A DNA stretch of 5,123 bases from Candidatus Poribacteria bacterium (GTDB lineage Bacteria; Poribacteria; WGA-4E; B28-G17): assembly GCA_003645735.1 (NCBI GenBank), contig QNBQ01000176.1, positions 1 through 5,123 of the forward strand, written 5' to 3'. Of this stretch, positions 1 to 5,123 are shown piece by piece (within the stretch, counting starts at the first letter, position 1; each line of letters starts with the position of its first letter). A program made the translations under genes and the position numbers. The notes under the pieces are model-generated. The model had not been told where the DNA came from, made no database searches, and saw only the letters and a list, made by a program, of their open reading frames with translations.

Positions 1-1
1 G

Positions 2-373
2 CTGAAAAACGTGCGGGGTCAGGAGCTGATAAACGCCATAAGGGCGGTTTACGAGGGGGAATCGGTGCTGCACCCCGCCGTGGCCGAGAAATTGCTCAGG
101 AGGCTTCAGTCCTCGGCCAGGGGAAACGGGGAGCCCAGCAGGAGACAGCTTCTTTCCAAGAGGGAGCTTGAGGTGGTGAGGCTCGGCGCCCAGGGCTTGG
201 TGAACAAGGAGATAGCGAACAAGCTCTCCCTCTCGGAGCGGACGGTCCAAACCCACTGGAGGAATATCTTCGCCAAACTGGGCGTCAGTTCCCGGATAGA
301 AGCGATAACCTATTGCCTGAGGAAAGGGTGGATCAGCCTCGAAGGGGACGAGGGAAGGAGCGAAGCGCGATGA
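2..373 (+). CDS. NarL/FixJ-family response regulator, C-terminal part (5' end outside window)
   Basis: This is a DNA-binding transcription regulator of a two-component system, probably phosphorylated by the kinase encoded next to it. The reading frame is open to the left edge and begins with LKN, which fits the conserved receiver lysine after beta-strand 5 (usually GYLLK), so about 100 N-terminal residues including the phosphoacceptor aspartate lie upstream. Visible residues 6-35 form the last receiver helix and the start of the linker (GQELINAIRAVYEGESVLHP). A LuxR-type helix-turn-helix spans about residues 52-115: LSKRELEVVRLGAQGLVNKE begins it, and the recognition helix is around SERTVQTHWRNIFAKLGV. 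The short tail is charged. The GTG at 11 is not a credible start because homology continues before it and no ribosome binding site precedes it. The stop overlaps the kinase start (ATGA), indicating translational coupling. The family is secure; the regulated genes are unknown. Confidence 0.95.
   Translation: MKNVRGQELINAIRAVYEGESVLHPAVAEKLLRRLQSSARGNGEPSRRQLLSKRELEVVRLGAQGLVNKEIANKLSLSERTVQTHWRNIFAKLGVSSRIEAITYCLRKGWISLEGDEGRSEAR
353..360 (+). promoter_or_regulatory. Ribosome binding site fixing the histidine kinase start
   Basis: GGAAGGAG lies 9 bases before the ATG at 370, inside the last codons of the response regulator gene. It selects ATG 370 over the in-frame ATG at 313, which has no comparable site and would add 19 charged residues ahead of the membrane segment. 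Confidence 0.8.
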
Positions 374-2346
374 GGAGACTTCTCAGACCTCTCCACAACC
401 CCCACTTTTGGGGGATTGTCTCCCTCTTCCTCCTCTGCCTCACCTGTCATTATCCCGAAATCCTCCACTTCTCCAAGCTCGGTTTGACCTCGCTTCTGGG
501 GCTTAGGCGGCACGCCATAGAGAGGATACTTTTCTTGGCGCCCGCCACCTACGCCGCCTTCATATTCGGGATAAGGGGAGGGATAGCCGCTTTGCTTCTG
601 GCCGTGGCGGCCATGTTGCCGCGCGTCCTGCTCCTGTCCCCTTACCCCAGGGACGCCCTATTCGAGACCTCGACCGCCGTGGTTTTGGGCGCGCTGGTCA
701 ACTGGTGGCTCGAGGAGAGGAGGAGGGAGGTCGGGCGAAGGGAACAGGCCCTCCTCAAGCTCGAGGCGGTGAGGCGTGAGCTTCAATCCTATATCAGGAT
801 CATCAGGGAAAACGAGAGGCGTATCTCAGCCCTTCACACCATCTCGACCGCCGTCAACCAGTCGCTCGTGCTGGAGGAGGTGCTCGACGTTGCGGCGGAT
901 AAGATCAAAGAGGTGATGGACATCGACGTGGTGCTGATCTATTTCCTGAACGAGGAGACGGGGAAGCTTGAGCTCCGCGCATACAGGGGGATATCGGACG
1001 AGGTGGCCTCGAAGATCGACGGCCTGAAGGTCGGGGAGGGGTTCAACGGATGGGTGGCCAAAACGGGCAAACCCTGTTTCATCGAGGACTCATCACAGGA
1101 CCCGAGGCTGAGCCGGGAGATCGTGAGGGAGGAGGGGATAAGGTCGCAGCTCATCGTCCCCCTTAAATCGAAGAACAAAGTGATAGGCACGCTCTGCGTG
1201 GCAGCGCGCTCCCTGAAGCGGTTCTCCACCGAGGAGAAGGAGCTTCTCACGCTGATAGGGACGGAGCTGGGCGTGGCGGCGGAGAAGGCGTATTTTTGCC
1301 AGGAACTTGAGAGGATGAGCAGGAGGTTCAGGGAGATATTCGAGAAGGCGCACGATGCGATCTGGATCCAGGATCTCTCCGGCAGGATCATCGCCGCCAA
1401 CAAAGCGGCCTCCAGGCTGACAGGTTACGAGCTGGACGAGCTGATAGGCAAGGACATCTCCCGGTTCTTCACGCCCAAGGGGCTTAAGCTGGCCAGGGAA
1501 GTTGAGGAGAAGCTGCTGGCCGGGGAGGAGATCAGACAGCCCTACGAGCAGAGGATCATCAGGAGGGACGGGAAAGAGGCGATACTGATGCTGACGACCA
1601 GCCTGTTGGGCGATGAGAAGACCCCGGCCTTCCTCTACATCGCGAGGGATATCACCGACGAGAGGCGTCTCCAGGAGAACCTGAGGCTCTACGCCAGCCA
1701 GATAAGCAGGGCGCACGAGGAGGAGAGGAGGAGGATCGCCAGGGAGCTTCACGACGACACGATCCAGACCCTCGTGGCCATCTCAAGACATCTGGACAAC
1801 CTCATCTTCAAAAACCTCCGCGTGTTGCCCCCCGAGACGGTCGACCACCTCGAGGGGATAAGGAGGGACATAGACGAGGCCCTTATAAGGCTGAGGCGGT
1901 TCGTCCAGGATCTACGTCCGCCCACCCTCGAATACCTCGGCCTGCTGCCGGCTTTGAGGGAGCTGGCCGCCCAGATGCAGGAGCAGTCGGGGATAATGGT
2001 CGAGCTGAAGGTGAGGGGATCGGAACCCCAGTTCGCTCCTGAAGAGAGGCTGCTGATCTACCGGATCGTTCAGGAGGCGTTGAGGAACGTTTGGAAACAC
2101 TCTAAAGCCACCAGGGCGGAGGTGGAGGTGGAGTTCGGGGATCTGATGACGACCGTGAAGGTCAAGGACAACGGCATCGGTTTCGAGCTGAAGCCGAACT
2201 GGGAGCATCTGGAGGAGGGGAAGCTGGGGCTGATGGGGATGAAGGAGAGGGCACACCTTCTAGGGGGAACTCTGGAGGTCATCTCGGCGCCCGGACGGGG
2301 GACGACCGTCGTCCTCTCCGTCCCCGCCAGGCGCTGTTCCTGTTAA
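370..2346 (+). CDS. Membrane-bound NarX-type sensor histidine kinase with GAF and PAS domains
   Basis: This kinase autophosphorylates a histidine and passes the phosphate to a NarL-type regulator, most likely the one encoded just upstream. It has 658 residues. Four hydrophobic segments (about 12-28, 52-68, 71-90 and 97-113) form a compact membrane module with no large extracellular sensor domain. A charged coiled coil follows (114-155), then a GAF domain (about 155-308; GEGFNGWVAKTGKP and QLIVPLKSKNKVIGTLCV are typical) and a PAS domain (about 318-432, ending in the PAC-like FLYIARDITDERRL). The HisKA_3 domain holds RRIARELHDDTIQTL with phosphoacceptor His461, the adjacent acidic Asp462 and Gln466 (HDxxxQ motif). 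The ATPase domain has an N box (YRIVQEALRNVWKHSKA, 564-580), DNGIGF (600-605) and GLMGMKERAHLLGG (620-633). All catalytic motifs look intact. The signal is unknown. Oddities: a CxxCH motif at residues 23-27 and a Cys-Ser-Cys C-terminus. Confidence 0.95.
   Translation: MRRLLRPLHNPHFWGIVSLFLLCLTCHYPEILHFSKLGLTSLLGLRRHAIERILFLAPATYAAFIFGIRGGIAALLLAVAAMLPRVLLLSPYPRDALFETSTAVVLGALVNWWLEERRREVGRREQALLKLEAVRRELQSYIRIIRENERRISALHTISTAVNQSLVLEEVLDVAADKIKEVMDIDVVLIYFLNEETGKLELRAYRGISDEVASKIDGLKVGEGFNGWVAKTGKPCFIEDSSQDPRLSREIVREEGIRSQLIVPLKSKNKVIGTLCVAARSLKRFSTEEKELLTLIGTELGVAAEKAYFCQELERMSRRFREIFEKAHDAIWIQDLSGRIIAANKAASRLTGYELDELIGKDISRFFTPKGLKLAREVEEKLLAGEEIRQPYEQRIIRRDGKEAILMLTTSLLGDEKTPAFLYIARDITDERRLQENLRLYASQISRAHEEERRRIARELHDDTIQTLVAISRHLDNLIFKNLRVLPPETVDHLEGIRRDIDEALIRLRRFVQDLRPPTLEYLGLLPALRELAAQMQEQSGIMVELKVRGSEPQFAPEERLLIYRIVQEALRNVWKHSKATRAEVEVEFGDLMTTVKVKDNGIGFELKPNWEHLEEGKLGLMGMKERAHLLGGTLEVISAPGRGTTVVLSVPARRCSC
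2300..2314. repeat. Short inverted repeat at the 3' end of the kinase gene
   Basis: GGACGAC and GTCGTCC are perfect 7-base inverted arms around a single base. As RNA this would fold as a 6-bp stem with a 3-base loop. A competing 7-bp pairing is possible between 2298-2304 (GGGGACG) and 2319-2325 (CGTCCCC). The repeat lies in coding sequence for conserved ATPase-domain residues (GRGTTVVLSVP), and no T-run follows on either strand, so it is not a standard intrinsic terminator. It may be chance in GC-rich coding DNA. Confidence 0.3.
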
Positions 2347-2353
2347 ACGGCGA

Positions 2354-3073
2354 TCATCGGGGCGGTCCGATCTCGGCGCCCAGCTTAATCGATCCCCAAA
2401 TCCCGCCGAACCCTTTCCCAGCAGGCGGCAGTAAGGATGGTTCCCCCTTCGGCATCATCGACTCGATCTCCTCGCTCAACTTCTCGGCCATATCCGGCTC
2501 GAACCCGACGTGGACGAGGCGGACGATCCCCTCGGGGTCGATCAGGAATATCGTGGGGATGACCCTCACCTCATACACCATCGCCAGCTTCATCGGATCG
2601 GTCACCAGCCCCTCCCTTTCTTTGGCCGGGTCAGCCAGCAGAATGTAGGTGAGGTTGTTCTCCCGCGCGAACGGCCTTATTGCATCGGCACCCCCTCTGT
2701 CCAGCCCAACCCCTATGACCAGCACGCCGCCCTCCTTCTCGAGCTCGTCCATTCGTCCCTCGAACCTCGCAAGGAAGAACCTCTCGTGGAGCTTCTGGAC
2801 CTCGGGCGCGGCCCGCCTGCAGGCCGGGCACCAGCTCGCCCAGAAATCCAGGAGCATCAGGTCGGGCCTGATGATCTCCGCCACCTTCCCCGCCTCATCC
2901 CTTCTGACCGCCGTCAAAGCCCCTTCCCTCACCTCGACCGTCACGACTCCCCCGTCTATCGAGCGCAGCGCGAACGGTATGAACCTGTCGCCCGGCCCGA
3001 GCTGCGGGCGCGCCTGGGGCATGACGGCCGAGACGGCCAACAGACCGATCAGCAGCTTCAAAGCGGACCTCAT
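2354..3073 (-). CDS. Exported TlpA/ResA-like thiol-disulfide oxidoreductase (thioredoxin fold)
   Basis: This is probably an envelope protein that reduces or exchanges disulfides in exported proteins, as TlpA/ResA/AhpC-TSA-type proteins do. It has 239 residues. The N-terminus looks like a signal peptide (MRSALKLLIGLLAVSAVMPQ, residues 1-20) with cleavage probably near Ala21. The thioredoxin fold starts with LGPGDRFIPFALRSIDGG (25-42). The active site is DFWASWCPACRRAAPEVQKL with Cys82 and Cys85 (bases 2819-2830). The cis-proline motif is VIPT (Pro173), followed by FLIDPEGIVRLVHVGF. Compared with compact family members there is an acidic/basic insert after the active-site helix (about 102-115) and a Gly/Pro-rich tail (about 210-239) of unknown role. 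It is the last gene of the minus-strand operon, 18 bases after the acetyltransferase. GGAGGAGGT (3080-3088) supports the ATG at 3073. Its redox partner is unknown. Confidence 0.9.
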   Translation of the reverse strand: MRSALKLLIGLLAVSAVMPQARPQLGPGDRFIPFALRSIDGGVVTVEVREGALTAVRRDEAGKVAEIIRPDLMLLDFWASWCPACRRAAPEVQKLHERFFLARFEGRMDELEKEGGVLVIGVGLDRGGADAIRPFARENNLTYILLADPAKEREGLVTDPMKLAMVYEVRVIPTIFLIDPEGIVRLVHVGFEPDMAEKLSEEIESMMPKGEPSLLPPAGKGFGGIWGSIKLGAEIGPPR

Positions 3074-3079
3074 CCGGAC

Positions 3080-3088
3080 ACCTCCTCC
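3080..3088 (-). promoter_or_regulatory. Ribosome binding site of the TlpA-like gene
   Basis: GGAGGAGGT reads on the minus strand 6 bases before the ATG at 3073. It fills most of the 18-base gap after the acetyltransferase stop codon (3092-3094). That leaves no room for a separate promoter in the gap and supports cotranscription. Confidence 0.8.
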
Positions 3089-3091
3089 GGC

Positions 3092-4342
3092 CTACCCGAG
3101 CGGCCCCGCGGCGGTAGGCTCCCTCCTGAACAGCGCCGACAGGAGGGAGGCGAGCCGGGAGGGGATGTGGCCGCGGATCGATCCCGCGATCTCATCGAAC
3201 CCCCTGTATCCCAGGGCCATGAGGAGGAAGTCGCGCGGGTCGAAGGCGAGCGATACGTCCGGCTCGGATCGGCCTTCGACCGCCCCGACGCCTTCGGAGG
3301 AGATCTCCACCTCCGCGGCCTGTCCCCCCACCCTCAGCTCGACCTTCCCCGTCCAGGGAGGCGATCCGATCCGCCTCCGCATCCTCTCCGACCACTCGGG
3401 CGCGGCCGCCTCGACGAACCGTTTCAGATCGATCAGCAGAAGCATGTTAGAGGCCGGGTATGAGCACACCTCCCGCAGGAGGAAGCCCACCCCGCCCTCC
3501 ACAAGCCTCCGCTCGACCTCGTGATCGAACGGAAGCCTTCCTAAAACCCGCCTCGTGTCCCGCCTTCGAAGCTCTATCAGGATCTTCCTCACAAGCGATG
3601 GGAGCGCCGAGGGATGGGAGAGGTCGAAGGCGCCGTGTATCTCCGCCTCATCGCCGCTCCTGTGAGCGAAGACGTAGCCCCTCAACCCATCCTCCTCGTA
3701 AACCCATCTCAAGCCCGACTCATCCGGCCCTCCGCTCTCCGGCCTGGGGGAGGACGGCTCCGCGATCGGGCCGATCAACCCCCGGTTGAAGCATTTGTAA
3801 AGCTCCCACCGTTTGCGCCAGTCCCTGCCCGGCTCATAGGGCCTGATCCTGGCTTCCTCATCGGAGGGGAGGGCGAGGTATTCCTCGGGCGGGATGGTCG
3901 CGGCCCCGGCGCGGGCCGGATCGAGGGGAAACTCGTAAAACCTCCTGGGGAACGGGACGTAGCCGAACCGGCTGTAGAACTTTATCAAGCCTCCCAGCCG
4001 CGAGATGTGCATCCCCTCCTCCCTCATGAACCTCACGGCCTCCCCCATCAGCCTCGTCCCCAGCCCGCGCCCCTGAAGCTCCCTCCTGACGCTGACGTAT
4101 CCCACGTCGCCCTTGATGATCGTCGCGTTTTCCCCGTATCGGAGCCTCTCCCCCTTGATCCTCACCGCCCCGACGATCCGTCCGCCCAGCTCCATCACGA
4201 GGAAATCCCTCCACCCCTCGGCCAGCCTCCTCCAGCTCTCCCACCTCTCCGAGCCGGGCTCCACCCCGAAGGCTGAGGTCATAACGGAATGGATCTCCTC
4301 CACGTCCTCGGCCCTCGCCCTCCTCACGCGGGCCTCCATCAT
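3092..4342 (-). CDS. Eis-like GNAT N-acetyltransferase with C-terminal SCP2-like domain
   Basis: This predicted acetyl-CoA-dependent N-acetyltransferase has 416 residues, close to the roughly 400 of mycobacterial Eis. The three-part Eis layout is visible. GNAT domain 1 (about 5-140) has the acetyl-CoA loop in VSVRRELQGRGLGTRLM (QGRGLG, residues 90-95) and the FYSRFGYVPFP motif (122-132), whose first tyrosine may correspond to the Eis catalytic tyrosine. A second, degenerate GNAT-like domain (about 165-300) contains a Ser/Pro/Gly-rich linker at 195-210. An SCP2-like domain (about 303-408) runs from LIDLKRFVEAAAPEWSERMR through DVSLAFDPRDFLLMALGYRG to LLSALFRREP. Eis acetylates aminoglycosides and protein lysines in mycobacteria, but the substrate here cannot be inferred. 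No signal peptide is present, so it is cytoplasmic. It starts 3 bases after the upstream stop. A second ATG (4339) directly follows the first; AAGGAG sits 9 bases before the first, so 4342 is kept. Confidence 0.9.
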   Translation of the reverse strand: MMEARVRRARAEDVEEIHSVMTSAFGVEPGSERWESWRRLAEGWRDFLVMELGGRIVGAVRIKGERLRYGENATIIKGDVGYVSVRRELQGRGLGTRLMGEAVRFMREEGMHISRLGGLIKFYSRFGYVPFPRRFYEFPLDPARAGAATIPPEEYLALPSDEEARIRPYEPGRDWRKRWELYKCFNRGLIGPIAEPSSPRPESGGPDESGLRWVYEEDGLRGYVFAHRSGDEAEIHGAFDLSHPSALPSLVRKILIELRRRDTRRVLGRLPFDHEVERRLVEGGVGFLLREVCSYPASNMLLLIDLKRFVEAAAPEWSERMRRRIGSPPWTGKVELRVGGQAAEVEISSEGVGAVEGRSEPDVSLAFDPRDFLLMALGYRGFDEIAGSIRGHIPSRLASLLSALFRREPTAAGPLG

Positions 4343-4345
4343 CTT

Positions 4346-5080
4346 TCACCTCTCCTTAAGCTCCGACCAGAGGATAGGCAGCATCCCTTTGAGCCCGACG
4401 GGATGAGGCCCCTCGAGATCCGTCACCCTGAAAAAGGCGACGTGTATCTTGCCCGACCAGACCTGTATCCCGACCTCCCCCGAGGAGTAGGTGTTATCCC
4501 TCGCCTCCAACATCCACTCCTCAGGCTCCGGCTCATCGGCGTCCCAGGTCTTCAGCTGCAGCAGCTCCCCCTCAAGCCTCCACTTGATCCAGTTCCACTC
4601 GCCGGTCGTCCTGAGGTCGGGTCGGATCGCGAGCACGGGCGCCTGAACGCCGTCCCCCACGTTGACGTGGAAGCCTGAGTCGGCGTCCAGCTCCATCACA
4701 TACCCGACCCACATCCTCTTCTGAACGGATTGCTCTATGTCCGCCCTTGCGAACAGGGGGCCGTCGGCGTCTCTGTCGGGGTTCCCGGCCACGTCCACGT
4801 CCCTCCAGAGGATCTCTATGATCCCGTCCTCGAAGACCAGATCCCTCACGTAGATGCCCATTATTGAGGCGTCGTTGTCCACGATCAAAACCTTCGGGCC
4901 GTGTCTCGGGGCGGTTTTGTCCTCGACCACCTCGATCTTCGGATTGCCGAGGACAACCCACTTGGACTCATCGAACCCTTCGTTGAAATCCGTTTCGAAA
5001 AGCGTCCTCCCCTCGATGTGAGGCGCCGCCAGGAGAAAGAGGACTAAAAGGACGAGGAACTTCAGCCCTCCGTGCATCAT
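4346..5080 (-). CDS. Secreted concanavalin A-like/LamG-type (DUF1080-like) domain protein
   Basis: This is a predicted exported beta-sandwich protein of 244 residues. A signal peptide is clear: a short N-region ending in Lys7, a hydrophobic core FLVLLVLFLLAAP (8-20) and likely cleavage around Gly24. The rest fits the concanavalin A-like lectin/glucanase superfamily. LFETDFNEGFDESKWVV (27-43) is the usual opening; the long middle strands include GYVMELDADSGFHVNV (126-141). GEWNWIKWRLEGELLQLKTW (160-179), EPEEWMLEARD and GEVGIQVWSGKIHVAFFRVT (201-220) form the closing strands. Such domains often bind carbohydrate or occur in sugar-processing enzymes, but no catalytic residues can be assigned, so it is best called a putative binding protein. 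It is the first gene of the operon. Two adjacent ATGs occur (5080, 5077). The GGAGGT at 5084-5089 is 3 bases from the first and 6 from the second, so the real start may be 5077. Confidence 0.8.
   Translation of the reverse strand: MMHGGLKFLVLLVLFLLAAPHIEGRTLFETDFNEGFDESKWVVLGNPKIEVVEDKTAPRHGPKVLIVDNDASIMGIYVRDLVFEDGIIEILWRDVDVAGNPDRDADGPLFARADIEQSVQKRMWVGYVMELDADSGFHVNVGDGVQAPVLAIRPDLRTTGEWNWIKWRLEGELLQLKTWDADEPEPEEWMLEARDNTYSSGEVGIQVWSGKIHVAFFRVTDLEGPHPVGLKGMLPILWSELKER
4347..4357 (-). promoter_or_regulatory. Ribosome binding site of the Eis-like gene, inside the upstream gene's end
   Basis: On the minus strand AAGGAG (4352-4357) and an overlapping GAGGTGA precede the ATG at 4342. The TGA in this stretch (4346-4348) is the upstream gene's stop codon. 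The site therefore lies in coding sequence, as expected for translational coupling of the two genes. Confidence 0.75.
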
Positions 5081-5083
5081 CCC

Positions 5084-5089
5084 ACCTCC
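5084..5089 (-). promoter_or_regulatory. Ribosome binding site of the LamG-like gene
   Basis: GGAGGT within a G-rich run on the minus strand lies 3 bases before the first ATG and 6 before the second. The spacing favours initiation at the second ATG (5075-5077), a one-residue difference. Confidence 0.65.
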
Positions 5090-5096
5090 CCCGGTA

Positions 5097-5102
5097 ATTA
5101 TA
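5097..5102 (-). promoter_or_regulatory. Probable sigma-70-type -10 element (TATAAT) of the three-gene operon
   Basis: A perfect TATAAT reads on the minus strand 16 bases before the first ATG of the LamG-like gene, in an otherwise GC-rich stretch. A -35 box at standard spacing would fall at the right edge of the window (5120 onward), so it cannot be judged. Transcription would start near 5089-5091, giving a leader of only about 10 bases that begins at the ribosome binding site. The hexamer sits inside a small inverted repeat, GGTA-TAAT-TACC (5093-5104), which could be an operator or chance. Confidence 0.55.
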
Positions 5103-5123
5103 CCCCCTATAGCGCCCCGGTTA

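Noticed and set aside
11..13. GTG as the start of the first gene
   Set aside because: The frame and receiver-domain homology continue to the left edge (LKN before the GTG), so the gene starts outside the window.
313..369. Upstream in-frame start for the histidine kinase
   Set aside because: ATG 313 lies deep in the regulator gene without a ribosome binding site and would add 19 highly charged residues. ATG 370 has GGAAGGAG 9 bases upstream and the typical ATGA overlap.
436..450. Calling the kinase a heme c protein outright
   Set aside because: A single CxxCH in a hydrophobic helix is too weak for a feature call without conservation evidence, so it is listed as a finding only.
1093..1752. 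Minus-strand open frame (219 codons) inside the histidine kinase gene
   Set aside because: It is antisense to the GAF, PAS and phosphoacceptor domains. Its Leu/Pro/Arg-rich composition and lack of motifs mark it as a shadow frame.
2298..2325. Hairpin near the kinase gene end as an intrinsic terminator
   Set aside because: It lies within conserved coding sequence and no T-run follows it on either strand. It is kept only as a low-confidence inverted repeat.
2510..3463. Long plus-strand open frame (317 codons) opposite the TlpA-like and Eis-like genes
   Set aside because: It is antisense to two well-supported genes and rich in Pro/Arg/His/Asp repeats typical of a shadow frame in GC-rich DNA. 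It matches no family I recognise and has no good ribosome binding site.
2649..3524. Second overlapping plus-strand open frame (291 codons)
   Set aside because: It lies antisense to the same genes in another frame, with Ser/Pro/Thr-rich low-complexity composition and no domain motifs.
3614..4276. Plus-strand open frame (220 codons) opposite the Eis-like gene
   Set aside because: It is the Pro/Leu/Arg-rich antisense image of a conserved acetyltransferase region, with no independent coding evidence.

Overview
This window comes from a bacterium with a GC-rich genome. All five genes are bacterial families, and Shine-Dalgarno sites of the AAGGAG/GGAGGT type precede every start that can be seen. 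Arginine is very often AGG and isoleucine often ATA despite the high GC, and coding strands are rich in purines. This style is common in thermophiles and in several deep-branching uncultured lineages. The lineage cannot be fixed from the sequence. A secreted LamG/DUF1080-like protein beside an Eis-like acetyltransferase recalls gene sets of uncultured phyla such as Poribacteria, and the kinase's membrane region recalls Chloroflexi-type NarX-like kinases. Both are impressions, not identifications.

Plus strand, 1-2346: a two-component system. The window opens inside a NarL/FixJ-type response regulator; only the end of its receiver domain and its LuxR-type DNA-binding domain are present. Its stop overlaps the start of a 658-residue histidine kinase as ATGA (370-373). 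The kinase has four predicted membrane segments, a coiled coil, a GAF domain, a PAS domain, a NarX-type phosphoacceptor domain (His461) and an ATPase domain. The two are almost certainly translationally coupled cognate partners: the kinase senses a membrane or cytoplasmic signal and phosphorylates the regulator.

Minus strand, 5102 down to 2354: an apparent three-gene operon. A perfect TATAAT at 5097-5102 precedes, in order, a secreted concanavalin/LamG-like protein (5080-4346), an Eis-type GNAT acetyltransferase with a C-terminal SCP2-like domain (4342-3092), and an exported TlpA-like thiol-disulfide protein with a CPAC active site (3073-2354). The gaps are 3 and 18 bases. Two products carry signal peptides, which suggests an envelope-related role, but no pathway can be named.

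The two operons converge with only 7 bases between their stop codons and no recognisable terminator, so their transcripts probably overlap. No RNA genes, mobile elements, CRISPR arrays or gene-free stretches longer than about 50 bases were seen. The window looks mostly like ordinary chromosomal sequence. The points most worth a second look are a CxxCH motif in the kinase's first membrane segment, the very short leader of the minus-strand operon, and the mixed make-up of that operon.
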